Below are positions 1 through 11,700 of a stretch of 64,000 bases of DNA, piece by piece (positions within the stretch are counted from its first letter, which is position 1; every line of letters begins with the position of its first letter). This stretch comes from Methanobacterium aggregans. Its GTDB lineage: Archaea; Methanobacteriota; Methanobacteria; Methanobacteriales; Methanobacteriaceae. The position numbers and the translations under genes were made by a program. The DNA is taken from positions 124,001 through 188,000 of the forward strand of contig NZ_JAGGLN010000004.1 of NCBI RefSeq assembly GCF_017874455.1, in the 5' to 3' direction. The notes beneath the pieces are model-generated. The model had not been told where the DNA came from. It was given only the letters and a program-made list of their open reading frames with translations, and made no database searches.

Positions 1-1415
1 ATGCATCAAAGATAGTTGAGTGGAACCTGAGTGGAAACACCCTAAAAGTTGAAATCGTATCCGGAAGAAGAGGAAGGGCACACGATGCTATACTTCGTGT
101 TAAAAAACCATTAACACAACTTTTAGGACGCAAATACCATATAGGTGTGCGTAAAATTCTTGTTAAAGATTATAAAATTGAAATACCATCCCAAGAACCA
201 ATAGAAGTTGGTGACATGCCCTACGTCCTTGAATCTGAGTTCAAGGATGGTGAGATGGTTGTGAAGTTTGAGGAGCTCAACGAAGGAGACCTCAGAAAAC
301 ACGTGGTTGACAGGGTTTTGAAACACCTTGAAACTGAAACTGCATCATCCACCATGGATGAGGACAAACCTTCAGACATACTCACAAAACAGGTCACCAA
401 GATAGAACCTGGAACCATAGTATCAAAGAGTCCTGATCAGAAGTTCTTCTTTGATGGTGACCCTACAGAGGAAGCTGCAAAACGTGGCTGGGTTAAGAAG
501 TTCCCTGCAAAGGGCCAGTGGTTCTACGGCCCTGAGATCGTTGCACTGCAGCGTGCACTTGAGGAGATAATTCTTGAAAACATCGTTTACAACCTGGACT
601 TCATGGAGTGTCTCTTCCCAAAACTCATACCTCTACCTGTGATGCATAAGATGCGCTACCTTGAAGGACTTCCAGAGGGAATGTACTACTGTTCAGCACC
701 AAAAAGGGATCCTGAAATCTTTGAAAAATTCAGGAACGAACTGGTAATAACAAAGGAGGTTCCAATCGACCTTCTTAAAGAGGGGCTGAAGGATCCATCT
801 TACGTTATAGCTCCAGCCCAGTGCGAACCATTCTACGAGTTCCTGAGCCATGAGGTTGTGGATGAAACAGAACTTCCAATAAAGTTCTTCGACAGAAGCG
901 GCTGGACCTACAGATGGGAAGGCGGCGGTTCCAAGGGACTTGACCGTGTCCATGAATTCCAGAGAATAGAGCTCGTATGGCTTGGAACACCAGAACAGGT
1001 GGACGAGATAAGGGATGCAACAGTTGACATATCCCAGAAACTGGCAGATGAACTGGAACTCCAGTGGTACACAGAAGTTGGTGACGACCCATTCTACCTT
1101 GAAGGCAGGAAGGTTGAGGAACGTGGAATCGAATTCCCAGATGTCCCAAAATATGAGATGAGGCTCTCTGTACCTGGTCAGGATAAGGGTGTGGCTGTGG
1201 TTTCTGCAAACGTCCATGGAACCCACTTCGTTGAGGGTTTCTCAATTAAAGAAGCCCACAAACACAGAGTCTGGACCGGCTGTACAGGTATTGGAATAAC
1301 CAGATGGGTTTTCGGTTTCCTTGCACAGAAAGGTTTCGATAAGGAGAACTGGCCTGAAGCTGTCAGGGATCGTGTTGAAAGCATGAAAGTGCCTAAGATA
1401 TTGACCTGGCCTTGA
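1..1415 (+). CDS. serS: Type-2 (methanogen-class) seryl-tRNA synthetase, 5' end outside window
   Basis: This enzyme charges tRNA-Ser with serine. The reading frame is already open at base 3, so the true start lies left of the window and only the C-terminal part is seen. The sequence matches the rare class of SerRS known from methanogens, not the bacterial type. The candidate zinc ligands of that class are visible: a Cys in CEPFYEF and a Cys in GCTGIGITRW near the C terminus, the latter in class II motif 3. The end LTWP* is followed by T-rich DNA. The first ATG-like codon in frame at 147 (a GTG) is internal and not a start, because homologous sequence continues upstream of it. Confidence 0.93.
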   Translation, partial: ASKIVEWNLSGNTLKVEIVSGRRGRAHDAILRVKKPLTQLLGRKYHIGVRKILVKDYKIEIPSQEPIEVGDMPYVLESEFKDGEMVVKFEELNEGDLRKHVVDRVLKHLETETASSTMDEDKPSDILTKQVTKIEPGTIVSKSPDQKFFFDGDPTEEAAKRGWVKKFPAKGQWFYGPEIVALQRALEEIILENIVYNLDFMECLFPKLIPLPVMHKMRYLEGLPEGMYYCSAPKRDPEIFEKFRNELVITKEVPIDLLKEGLKDPSYVIAPAQCEPFYEFLSHEVVDETELPIKFFDRSGWTYRWEGGGSKGLDRVHEFQRIELVWLGTPEQVDEIRDATVDISQKLADELELQWYTEVGDDPFYLEGRKVEERGIEFPDVPKYEMRLSVPGQDKGVAVVSANVHGTHFVEGFSIKEAHKHRVWTGCTGIGITRWVFGFLAQKGFDKENWPEAVRDRVESMKVPKILTWP

Positions 1416-1497
1416 ATTTAGCAAGCAATCCACAAAAACAACTTTATTTTTTCCATTTTTTATTTTAAAGTTATATTTATTTTAGAAACCTTTCTTC

Positions 1498-1686
1498 ATG
1501 AAGAATAGTAAGGGAAATCCTGAAATGCTCAACCTGAAAAACTACATCGTTGGTTTGACCTTCGTTTTAATGCTCACAATTTTTCTACTGAAGAAAATAC
1601 ATGATAGAAATGCGCAGAAAAATAAACAAATAATGGAACATAAGGAACGAAAAGAACGGTTTAAAAACAGAAAGAGCAGAAAATAA
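1498..1686 (+). CDS. Small single-pass membrane protein, unknown function
   Basis: A 62-residue open frame encodes a short polar N terminus, one hydrophobic segment at about residues 17-31 (YIVGLTFVLMLTIFLL) and a very basic tail rich in Lys, Arg and Glu. The layout suggests an inner-membrane anchor with a cytoplasmic charged tail. I do not recognise a family. No convincing Shine-Dalgarno precedes the ATG at 1498; an in-frame ATG at codon 9 is another possible start. It lies alone between serS and the long AT-rich gap before the FKBP gene, so there is no operon context. It could be a chance frame, though the clean TM plus basic tail argues for a real protein. Confidence 0.42.
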   Translation: MKNSKGNPEMLNLKNYIVGLTFVLMLTIFLLKKIHDRNAQKNKQIMEHKERKERFKNRKSRK

Positions 1687-2027
1687 TGAAAAATATTTAT
1701 TAAAATAATCATCAGAGGAATAATTATTATTTTTAATTAAAATTTAATGATTTGAATGGATTATATTATCTAAAATAAATTTAAAATAAAAAATTATTAT
1801 AAAGAGTTATTATTTTTATTATAAAAGAAGCCTATTATAAAAGAAGCCCAAAAATTATTTTTAGAATTTAAAATAAAAAAATTAGATATTATGATAGTTT
1901 TTTACTGCTTTTAATTGGATATCTGGGAAAAAATATTAGAAAAATGGTTCAGAAAATGGATGAATTTTTCTACTGAAGAATTTTTGCATCCATTTAATCC
2001 CATTTAAGGAGTGTTAAGGTTCCCAGT
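1687..2027. other. AT-rich intergenic region, 341 bp
   Basis: Between the small membrane ORF and the convergent FKBP gene. It is made almost entirely of A/T runs with no open frame of note. Its right end holds the hairpin listed separately (1954-1995). A short direct repeat is visible near 1822-1847 (the sequence ATTATAAAAGAAGCC occurs twice). I see no RNA gene. Confidence 0.6.
1927..1995 (-). terminator. Hairpin plus T-tract after the FKBP gene
   Basis: A perfect 9-bp stem (AAATGGATG at 1954-1962, CATCCATTT at 1987-1995) with a 24-base loop lies just past the stop codon on the minus strand. Interrupted T runs follow. Position and form fit a transcription terminator for the FKBP operon; function is inferred. 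Confidence 0.5.
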
Positions 2028-2792
2028 TTACTCTTCAGCTTTGTCTAAAACTTCAGGAATTTCTTCAGTTTCAGTTTCTTCTTCTGGAGCTTTTTTCTCG
2101 AAAACATCTACGAATTCAACTTTCTCGATGGTTTCGATGTTTTCCCATACATCCCTTGCTATTCTGAATCTGGCGAAAGTTATGTCCATGTAGGGTTTGT
2201 TGTCGAATTTTGCCATTTCATCCATGGATATTTTGGCAACTCCATCTTCGATTGTGATCTCTGTTTTCTCTAAGTCGATCTTTGGGTTCGGGTAGTGGAG
2301 TTCTATCATGCTTTTGATTTTGGCTTCATCTTCTGCTATGATCTCTGACACTTTAACATGGTACTGGAGGCTTTTGCCTGCAAGTTCGTGGTTGAAGTCA
2401 ACCGTTACACGACCGCCGCTTACGCTCCTTATTTTACCGGAGGTTCCTTCAGCTGTGATCACCATTCCAACTTCAGGTTTCATCCCCTGTTTCTTGAACT
2501 CCTTCATTGGTATGAGCTGTACAAGTTTTGGGTCCCTTTCTCCAAATGCTTCTTCTGGAGTTAGGTCTATGGTTTTCTCATCTCCCTCTTCCAGGTCGAT
2601 AAGTTCCTCGTCAAGCCCTTTTAAGAGGTGTCCTGCACCTACAATGATTGGTATTGCACCGTAAGATTTATTTTCTACAAATATTCCTGCTTCTTCTGCC
2701 ACCTTTTCATCGGTTGTGTCAAAGACGTCACCTGTCTCCTGAACCTTTCCGGTGTACTCTAATTTTACAAATTCTCCATTTTTCACTGGCAT
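2028..2792 (-). CDS. FKBP-type peptidyl-prolyl cis-trans isomerase, long archaeal form
   Basis: This is a proline isomerase and folding helper of the SlyD-like FKBP class, likely cytoplasmic since no signal peptide is present. The FKBP core starts at residue 4 (EFVKLEYTGKV), with the inserted chaperone flap domain in the middle (about residues 85-140, including FGERDPKLV and FNHELAGKSL). Archaeal long FKBPs have an extra C-terminal domain, seen here from about residue 155, ending in an acidic tail. GGAGG sits upstream of the ATG. The gene overlaps the end of the upstream nucleotidyltransferase gene by 10 bases, so the two are co-transcribed and probably translationally coupled. Confidence 0.93.
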   Translation of the reverse strand: MPVKNGEFVKLEYTGKVQETGDVFDTTDEKVAEEAGIFVENKSYGAIPIIVGAGHLLKGLDEELIDLEEGDEKTIDLTPEEAFGERDPKLVQLIPMKEFKKQGMKPEVGMVITAEGTSGKIRSVSGGRVTVDFNHELAGKSLQYHVKVSEIIAEDEAKIKSMIELHYPNPKIDLEKTEITIEDGVAKISMDEMAKFDNKPYMDITFARFRIARDVWENIETIEKVEFVDVFEKKAPEEETETEEIPEVLDKAEE

Positions 2793-3916
2793 ATCTCTAG
2801 CCTCCTGTGTGGTATTCTTTTTCGAAATTCTTTTAGAACTTCTTTATTCTTATATTTTAATATGCGGATTACAGATGGATATCTGTCTATATAGTTATGT
2901 ATCATCTCCTTAAAAACACCAGCCTCCAGTGAAGATAAAACACGCTGCCTGTGGTGCCTGCTGAAACCCTGTGAAATTGCAGTTTCAACTTCTCCAAGAC
3001 TGTAAAACGGCCTGTTTTCTATTAAAGATTTAGATGTTTTATCATCCATGAGTGCAAGGGATCTGAGCTCATCCTGGGAACTTTCATTCACCCTCTGGAG
3101 TATGCCATCTGCATCACGCAGGTTATGAAGGGGTGCCCTTCCAGCATCAATCTCCCTCCGGAGTACTTGAATGGTTTCAGATGGTAACATGTCCTCTGCA
3201 TCTTCAAGATGCCCTGAAAGAACAGCTTCCCTTATTTTGGTTCCACTCACTCCTTCAATACGTTCAATAAAAATGAATTTATCCTTGAAATCGAATCCTA
3301 TTTTTTTAAGGGACTTTGAAAGGGACACGATAACGTAATTGTCCTCATCAAGTTTTCCCTCCATTAGGATTTCCTTTGTCTGCATGTCTACAAATTTGTA
3401 GGGTTTGGGTGCCACACCATGGCCGTTACTTATCCTTGATAAGATTTCCTTAAATTCTGCTTCAAATTCTGGGAATGGTTTGTAGCCTCGGGGTATGTGA
3501 TCTGCATCCAGTGCCTGGAAGGTTTTTGCAAGGCAGAGGGAGTACTGTCCTGAGCCCATTATTCCCATTGGAGGGCCTTCAACCACAATATCTGCACCAA
3601 CGGCTACTGCTGCTTCAGCCCTGGCTTGGCGAGTCATTATGTAGGGAAGACCCCGGCCGCTACGCTCAAAGAGTCCTGGTACAACTGCAACGAATAGGCC
3701 GTCTGGAACCTGCTTTTTTGCCTCCATCATACAGTGCCTATGGCCATTGTGGAGGGGTGAGTACTCTGTGAAGTCTGCTATTATCTTAACTTCGTCTTTA
3801 ACATCATCCTCGGGTTCCCCATATTTTGGTTCTGTTTCTAAATCTTTTTTAAAGATTTTTTTATCCCTTGAAATGATGTTTTTAACGAATTCTTCCCTTT
3901 CAAGCATGTAACTCAT
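2783..3916 (-). CDS. TmcAL-like (COG1323) HIGH-family nucleotidyltransferase
   Basis: The protein belongs to the nucleotidyltransferase family that includes bacterial TmcAL, which makes acetyl-adenylate to acetylate a tRNA-Met wobble cytidine. The HxGH signature is clear (YSPLHNGHRH near residue 55), and the second adenylate-binding motif appears as GVSGTKIREA near residue 225. The 50 residues before the HxGH motif are extra and charged. The C-terminal third is helical and basic. Archaea usually make ac4C with the TmcA-type enzyme, so the real substrate here is unknown. The first ATG has no strong ribosome site; ATG at codon 4 is an alternative. It is the first gene of a pair with the FKBP gene. 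Confidence 0.75.
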   Translation of the reverse strand: MSYMLEREEFVKNIISRDKKIFKKDLETEPKYGEPEDDVKDEVKIIADFTEYSPLHNGHRHCMMEAKKQVPDGLFVAVVPGLFERSGRGLPYIMTRQARAEAAVAVGADIVVEGPPMGIMGSGQYSLCLAKTFQALDADHIPRGYKPFPEFEAEFKEILSRISNGHGVAPKPYKFVDMQTKEILMEGKLDEDNYVIVSLSKSLKKIGFDFKDKFIFIERIEGVSGTKIREAVLSGHLEDAEDMLPSETIQVLRREIDAGRAPLHNLRDADGILQRVNESSQDELRSLALMDDKTSKSLIENRPFYSLGEVETAISQGFSRHHRQRVLSSLEAGVFKEMIHNYIDRYPSVIRILKYKNKEVLKEFRKRIPHRRLEICQ

Positions 3917-4152
3917 CTTTGTAGTTCCAGTTTTATTAATTAATCCATGATTTTATTTAATCAATAACTCATTTTAACGCATTAACTGATAAATTAAAAT
4001 AATTACAACTTTTTAATAGTTTTAAGTTCATATATACTTACAAATATTTTTATAAGGTTTATAATCGAAAATTTATTATAAAACATAAGTATCATAACTC
4101 CAATTCAATTAGATAATAATTAAAATATAATTAGAAATTTAAAGGTGTTCCA
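3917..4152. promoter_or_regulatory. Divergent promoter region, TmcAL-like gene and pyrC
   Basis: A 236-bp A/T-rich gap between two divergent genes. Several TATA-like stretches are visible (for example TTTTTATAAGG near 4048 and AATTTATTATAAA near 4070 for pyrC). The pyrC ribosome site AAAGGTG lies just before its ATG. No palindromic operator stood out. Confidence 0.5.
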
Positions 4153-5481
4153 ATGTCGGATCTCGCTCTCCTAAACTGCAACATTCCTGGAATAAATGAA
4201 AACTGCACTGTCGAAGTTGAAAATGGAAAAATAAAGTCCATAAAAAAGATAGGACCCAAATGTGATAAAATCATTGATTTAAAGGGTAAGATTCTGCTTC
4301 CAGGACTTATAGATGCCCATGTGCACATGAGAGACCCAGGTTTAACCTACAAGGAAGACTGGAAGACTGGAAGCCGTGCTGCTGCCTCTGGAGGTTTTAC
4401 AACTGTTCTTGACATGCCCAACACAGACCCTAAAACCACCACGGCAGAAAGGTTCAAGGAAAAGATTCAAATTGCAGGTTCAAAGAGTGTTGTGGATTTT
4501 GGGCTTCATGCAGGGGTTGAAAAACTTGATGAAATCCCTAAGATTGCAAAGCTGCATCCATCATCCTTCAAGATATTCGCGGATATTGTTGACAACGGTT
4601 TTTTAATGGATGCATTCAATGAAGTGTCCAAACTTAAATACAATCCTTCAACACAAGGACAAAAAGCTGAAAAATATCCTTTCAAACCATTAATATCTCT
4701 TCACTGTGAAGATAAGGATATTGTAAGGCACTGCACAGATAAGCTGAAGTTTGGGGGGGTTTCAGATTCAAAGGTTTACTCCAGGGCAAGACCTGCCCTT
4801 GCAGAGGAAGTTTCAGTTTCAAATATAGTTACAATGGCTGAACACTCCAATATTCATGTTCACATATGTCACGTCAGCACCAGTAAGTCGCTTGAAATCA
4901 TCAGGAGGGCGGAACTTGCAGGGTGCATGGTCACATGTGAAGCAACACCCCATCACTTACTTCTTGATTCATCATCATTTGAAGAATTTGGTACCCTTGC
5001 AAAAACCAATCCTCCACTGCGAGATGGGAAATACAGGATCAAAATCTCCGACCTTGACAGCATTGACATAGTTGGTACGGATCATGCCCCACATGAACTT
5101 CTGGAGAAGGGCAGAGATGTTTGGAATGCGCCTCCAGGAATTCCCGGACTTGAAACTGCATTGTCGCTCCTTTTAACCCAAATAAACAGGAAGGAACTTT
5201 CATTTAAAAGGTTGATAAAGCTGCTCTCAGAGAATCCGGCTAGAATCTTTAACATACCCAAGAAGGGATCCATAAAGGAAGGAATGGATGCAGATTTTGT
5301 TGTTGTGGATATGAAAAGGGAAGGAGTTGTAGACCCTAAAACCTTCCAGAGCAAAGCTGAATACAGTCCATTTGAAGGTTTCCAAGTTAAGGGGATGCCT
5401 GTTATGACCCTTGTCAGGGGTAACGTGGTTATGGATGAGGGAGAAGTGTTTGAGAAGAAGGGGAAGTTCATCCACAGTTGA
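4153..5481 (+). CDS. pyrC: Dihydroorotase
   Basis: This metal-dependent amidohydrolase closes carbamoyl-aspartate to dihydroorotate in pyrimidine synthesis. The N-terminal metal site is present in GLIDAHVHMRDPG (about residue 50), and further metal or substrate residues appear in SLHCEDKD (about 180), HICHVST (about 238), TPHHLLL and VGTDHAPH (about 310). The C-terminal beta-sandwich with GSIKEGMDADFVVVD completes the usual fold. At 442 residues it has the type I length. AAAGGTG lies 7 bases before the ATG. It is a single-gene unit, convergent with the giant surface protein. Confidence 0.95.
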   Translation: MSDLALLNCNIPGINENCTVEVENGKIKSIKKIGPKCDKIIDLKGKILLPGLIDAHVHMRDPGLTYKEDWKTGSRAAASGGFTTVLDMPNTDPKTTTAERFKEKIQIAGSKSVVDFGLHAGVEKLDEIPKIAKLHPSSFKIFADIVDNGFLMDAFNEVSKLKYNPSTQGQKAEKYPFKPLISLHCEDKDIVRHCTDKLKFGGVSDSKVYSRARPALAEEVSVSNIVTMAEHSNIHVHICHVSTSKSLEIIRRAELAGCMVTCEATPHHLLLDSSSFEEFGTLAKTNPPLRDGKYRIKISDLDSIDIVGTDHAPHELLEKGRDVWNAPPGIPGLETALSLLLTQINRKELSFKRLIKLLSENPARIFNIPKKGSIKEGMDADFVVVDMKREGVVDPKTFQSKAEYSPFEGFQVKGMPVMTLVRGNVVMDEGEVFEKKGKFIHS

Positions 5482-5750
5482 ATACATTTTAACATATTTT
5501 TTATTTTTTTATCCCTTTAAAAAACAATTTTACAAAAAAAATAATCTGAAATAGTGATTATTTGAACTTTTTTTCAATGAAATAGAACTTAAATATGAAA
5601 ATAACGTATTGTAATCACATTATAATTATGAAGATTTTTTTTATTAAATTTTCATTATAAAAAAATAATATTAAAAGGGAAACGCAAAAAAAGTATTCTA
5701 AACTTTTTTTACACTTCTTTTACCTTTTGTAACTCTTTTACCCTACATTT
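5482..5750. other. Convergent intergenic region with T-tracts on both strands
   Basis: This 269-bp gap lies between the stops of pyrC and the surface protein gene. T runs at about 5498-5511 on the plus strand and A runs (T on the minus strand) at 5684-5692 are likely T-rich archaeal termination zones. No hairpin or open frame of note is seen. Confidence 0.5.
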
Positions 5751-8700
5751 TTACCGTTTTTTAAATCCAAACCCCGCAACAATCATGAGCACGGCCAGTA
5801 AAAGTGCTGCAAGTGGTACAGCTGTTGGTTTCATTGGAACTGTTTTTCCATTTTTATCGGGATTATTTGGCACTGGCTGGGGAGTTACAATGACTCCTGC
5901 TACAGATGAAGTGGGATAAAGACTTGGGTCGTATGTTTCCGAATAAGCATGTGCATGGTTCTCTAAAGACCCTAAAACTTCAACACCACATTTGATTGTT
6001 AAAACTGCTGTTGTACCATTGGGAAGATCTCCAATTGTCCATATTCCAGTGTTTGGATCGTATGATCCATAGTTAGCAGTTGAAGATAAATATTTTAATC
6101 CCTTTGGAAGTTTATCCTCAACGTAAACCTTCACAGCTGTGTCAGGACCATGATTCTGCACTATTAAAGTGAAAATCACTGTTTCATGGATGTGAAGTTT
6201 TAGTGGACTGGCTGTTTTGGTTATTGAAAGCGCTGCGGCTGCAGGCACGTTCAGAGTCTTTGAATCGTTGTTATTTTCAGGGTTAGGATCGTACTCATTT
6301 TCTGCAGTTTTATTGACAACATTGGTTAAGTTTCCTGTTTTAAAAACCTGAGCAAGTATGGTTAAAGTTGAATTGAGCCCATTTCCGAGTGTTCCAACTG
6401 TCCAAACACCACTTGTTGAGTTGTAGAATCCCTGATCAACAGATGAAGATATAAATTTCAGACCATCTGGAAGTAAATCAGTTACAGCAACTCCTGTAGC
6501 TTCATCAGGACCGTAGTTGGTCACAGTAATTGTGAAGGTCACATTCTGAGTGTAGTTAGGTGTTGAGTTACTTGCATCTTTTTTAACCTCTATATCAGCT
6601 GTTTTAACCCTTATTTCATAGGAAGATGTTTTATCTTCTGTGTTGGGATCAGTTGTCTGGGATGAAACTGTTGCAGTGTTCGTGAAGTTGTCATGATTGG
6701 TTGCATTCTCAGTTCCCCTTAAAAGTACTGTTAAATTCTGGTTGGGTTCCATATTACCCAGTAAAATACTTCCAATCCACTGGTTCCATGTTATTCCATT
6801 GTCGAGGCTGAATTCGGGATTAAGAATAACTGATGGAACATTATCATTTAAAGTTACTCCAAATGCTGTTGAAGGTCCTCTGTTACCTAAGTTTATGGTG
6901 TAAGTTACAATGCCTCCAGGAATAACCGGGTTTGGTGTTCCTGTTTTCTCAACAAAAACATCAACCTGAGCCACTACTGTGGTGTTCCACTCATCAGAAC
7001 TGCCTGCAGGATCCGTTGGGGAAGTTACATTCGCAGTGTTTGTAGCCACTATGCTGTTTAACTCCTCACCTGATGATGATGTGGCATTTGGAAGAATATA
7101 TCCTCTTATCTGTATTACAAGGTCTTGGCCTGCTGTTAAAGGCTGTAACCATAGTAAATGATTGTTCCATTCAGTCCAAACTGTGCTGTATCCCACAACA
7201 AAGTACTCAACATTGGTGAGCACTCCTGGAACGTTGTCGGATATTGTCAGCTGTGATGAGTCAGATGGGCCATTGTTGTGTATGGTCAGTGTGTAGGTTA
7301 TGCTATCTTTTCCAGCGGTTAAAGGTCCTGAAGGTCCTGTTTTTGTAATTATAAGAGAATCTTTGTTTCCAACGTCTGTTAAAACCGTACTCGTGTTATC
7401 CGATGGTAAGGGATCTGCAGTTGTTGATGTTACAGTTGCTGTGTTGTTTATCTGTCCTGAAGGTGCTGAGGAAGTAAGCGTTGATCTTACAGCGATTGTT
7501 ACATTGTTTTCTGCACCAGGCATTATGTCTCCCAAGTTTAAGATCCATGAACCTGAAGGTATGTTGATCCATGATCCTCCATTAATGGAGTACTGTGGGT
7601 TAACAAGACGGTTAAACCATGGTACTAGGAAAGTATCATTTAACACTGCATTTACAGCTGTGTCTGGCCCTTTATTTATCACAGTTATTGTGTAGTTCAA
7701 TGGTTCACCAGCATTCAAACTGGAGGGTCCAACCTTCTTAACTACGAGATCAGCACCTAAAACATGCACCTGAACATTTCCAGTTGTGTAATAATCATTT
7801 AGAACTCCAGGTCCTGAAGGCCCATCACTTCCCGTTCTTCTATTAGGATTATCTGAAGGTCCTGATGCGTAGGTTAAAACTGCAGTGTTTGTAAGGTTCA
7901 TTCCTGCAAGGTTGTAGCCATTGTTCACGCTACAGTTGAATGTGAAAATTGCAGTTCCATCAAACAATGTCAGTAATGGTGACGAGAAAGTTAAAGTGTT
8001 GCCTGAAACTGTTAAGCTCCATGTTGGAGGTAAAACCTCTGAACCTGGGACGTAGGTTAAGCCTGATGGAAGTGTGTCCACCACTTGTACGTCGTATGCA
8101 TCTGCTGTGCTTGCTGCTGTGTGTTTAACAGTTACTGTGTATGTGAACTGTTCTCCTGTGTTCAAATTGGTTTTACTGGCTGTTTTTGTTACCTGAAGGT
8201 TTGGTTCCACCACTGTGGCTGTTGCCTGAGATGACCCTCCATTCAAGTAATTTCCGGGATTCTGAGGGTCTGCAAAGTACATGTTAGCAGTGTTTGTGAG
8301 TGTGACCCCGTTCTGGTTTGAGAGAACATTTCCCACAAGTCCGTAGTAATCCAAATAAAGGGTTCCGGATTGGGTTGCATTGATCCAGCCAATGCTGAAG
8401 TTCAGTGTGCCAGTTCCAGAAACTTGAGGAACAGTGAACTCTGTTAAAACACCTGTTGAAGGAGTTAGAGTTGCACTTCCAGTTACATATGAGGTTCCAG
8501 TGGCCATTACATCGGTTAAATACATGTCCTCAGTAACCCCTGCTGGAAGGGTTATGGTTATCCTGTAATGTACCTGACCCCCTACAGAGGACTGGCTGCT
8601 GCCAACGATTACCTTGGAAATCGTTGGTTTCCTTGCAGTTACAGTTGCTGTTGAATTTGAGTATAAGTTGTTAAGAGCTCCTTGGAATGGATCGCCAGTT

Positions 8701-11700
8701 CTTTTACCATCATCTGCACCAGGATTTCCTGGTGTGGCGTTGTTTGTACCATGATCACCGGGTAATGTTGTTCCTGTGAAATTAACCGTGTTTGTAACGT
8801 TCTGGTCACCGTATTTAACATTTGGATTTACAGTGGCGTTGTAGGTGATATTCAGATATTCACCTGGCATCAACCTGTCAACTGTGATGTTAAGAACTCC
8901 TGCAGTTGAAAAGTCATGGAAAACAATTCCTGCATTGCTTGGAGTGATTATAAGGTGGTTGTAATCAAGTCCTGTGTAATCTGGAAGTAAAAGATCCAGA
9001 ACCTGAAGGTTGTATGCTGGTGCTCCATTGGTTATATTGTTGTTTTGAACCTGAACCCTGAAAGTCACATTCTGTCCACCCTCAACAGAAGCTGATGGAA
9101 CTGGACTTAAAACCTGTTTTGATGAGAATAACTGTGGCACAATCACATTTAGAGCAGGAGAACTGGTTGTGCTTGAACTGGTCTGTCCAGTAGCATTTTG
9201 ATACGTGAATGTTAAACTGTTGGGTATGGTGTCCCCCCTCTGATTCTGACTGTTCAAAACAACTGCATTGAATATAATGGTTATAGTGCCATTATGAAGT
9301 CCATCAGTACCAGTATAAGTGATGTTTCCCAGATTAAATACAATATTTGAAGCTGTTGTTGGATCTATACTTTCAAATACGTTTACCTGGCTGAAGTTGA
9401 ATCCTGTTGCAGTTATATTACCCGTGCTTCTTTTTATCTGGGCAGAACCATTCAAATATTTTAATTTAGAACTTAAAATATCATTTAAGTTAACATTTAT
9501 TGTTTTTCCCTCAGGAACAGTTAAATTAAGTTGGTAGGTTACAACTTCGCCTATCATAACATTTGTTCCGGTGGAATCTGGTTCTGAAGTTGAATTTATT
9601 GTTTTAGAGGCACTTGGAGCAACCGTACTTATAGTTACATTGTTGGAAGTCACTGCAGGATAAATCCTGCTTTCACTGTAGCTTGAAGGTAGCGACCTGA
9701 AGCTCTGGATCGTTGCATTGTTGATGAAAGATGAATTGGATGGCACATCTTTCATTGCGTTGACCGTAAAGATGAATTGTAAGGTTTGACCAGGGTTGAT
9801 AACTGTTGTATCATCGGCTGCAACTATGTTAACAGTATTACCTGTTATGGATATGTTAAATCCGGTTACTGGGGTGTAGCTGAATTTAGTTAGGTCGAAG
9901 AGTGTTGAATTCAAGACATCCGTGAGTTTAAGATTGTAGGCAGGTGATCCTCCATTGTTGGTCACGTTAAGGGTTACGGTCATCTTATCACCCCCATCAA
10001 CTGTTGTTGGTGTGACTGATTTAGATACTGAAAGTTTTGGTTCAACGATTGTTGCAGTTTTTGTAGCTGTAAATGGTGATGCTGTGTTTTCATTCCATGT
10101 GAGGCTCACTGTGTTGGTTTTTGTTGGAACTGTGGCGTTGTTAATTGTTTGATTTAAAACCAGTGCCTGTAGATCTATATAAAATGGGTTGTTTGAAGTT
10201 GTACTGTTTGTTAAACCTGAAAACAGGAAGGTTATGGATTGTCCTGAAACTGTTACAGTTGGAATTGGAATTACTCCACTGAAGTTTGTGGTGTTAACAA
10301 CATAAACTCCCGCGTACTGGAAACCATTTGGAAGAGTGTCAACAATTTTAAGGTTGTTAAAGACACCTGTTGGCATTGTTACAGGTATCCTGTATGTTAC
10401 GTATTCCCCAACCGTAAGGTTGCCTGTTGTTCCGTGTATACTTGAGGTTAAGATGTTTTTGCCTATTGTGGGGTTTCCAGTTCGAAGTACAGCCGAACCT
10501 GAGTCAGTGTACTGCCTGCTGCTTGTATCAGGGTTTGTTCCATCCCAAGGCAGTGAATAATAGTTTGCTGTTGCAGTGTTGGTGTACCTTGGTCCAATCA
10601 CAAGATCAGGCAAAATTTTAACCGTGAAGGTGAAGGTTTTTGTCTGTCCAACAGCTATGTCCCCACCAGTGTAAGTTACAACACCATTAGAATAGTTGTA
10701 AATAAACCCGGAAGCTGTTGTTCCTTCCGCAACACTTGTTAGATCGAATATCTGACTTCCGTTTGTTCCGTTTAATGGATCCGTTATAACCGTATTGTAG
10801 GCAGTTGAACTACCCGTATTTTTAACTGTGATCGTTACGGTTACAGTTTGTCCTCCCTGAACCGGATTCGGGCTGAAGGATTTAGTAACACTCAGTTGAG
10901 GTTCCACAACATTCACTGAAGCCGTCTTTGTTATTGGTGAGTTTCCAGGGTCTGTCCAGCTAAGTGTTGCACTGTTGGTTTTTGGGTTTCCAGGGTTGTG
11001 TGCAGGGTTTGAAGTGCTGTTTGCAACAATAAAGTCAAGATCTATGTAGAATATATTGTTGGAACCTGATGTTGTGTTGGATGTTCCTGAAAATAGGAAT
11101 GTTAACACATTACCACTTTGGCTTAAACTTATGGGGGCTAAAGATCCTACATAAACTGGACCTGTTGTGTTTAAATAGTAACCAAGATATGTTAAGCCAT
11201 TTGGAAGTGTGTCAACAATTTTCAGATTAGTTATCTGCCCTCCAGGAAGGGTTACAGCAAGTCTGAACCTTCCCTTTTCCCCGATTGTTAAATTATTTCC
11301 TGTGCTGATTCCAGTAATAGAACCAAGATATGATTTGGTGAATTGAGGTTTTGGAGTTGTTACTGTTGCTGTTGAACTGTAATCTGCAGGATTTGTCACA
11401 TAATTTGGGCTTCCGGTTAGGGGTGATGATGTGTAATTGGTAACATTTGCCGTGTTTGTTAAGCTTTGATTTGGATATACATTGCCCAGCAGCGCTTGGT
11501 AAGTGATGATTATGGTGTCCATGTTGACATGAGCTGAATCATTTGCAGCGTAAATTGGATATAGAGTCCCAAAGTTTAAACCAGTTCCAAATAGGTCGCC
11601 TAATCCAGTAATATCTATAGATTGGCCGTTTTGGTATGTTGCAGTTACACCGGTTATGGACTGGACGTAGTTAGGGAAGAAAAGGTTCTTGAAGTTGTCA

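Noticed and set aside
693..1245. Long antisense frames inside serS, and similar ones inside mvhB, gltB2, sufB and the surface protein gene
   Set aside because: They mirror the codon pattern of the real gene, lack ribosome sites and domains, and lie entirely inside well-identified genes.
147..1415. Frame start at GTG 147 as the beginning of serS
   Set aside because: The frame is open and homologous to SerRS upstream to the window edge, so this is an internal codon.
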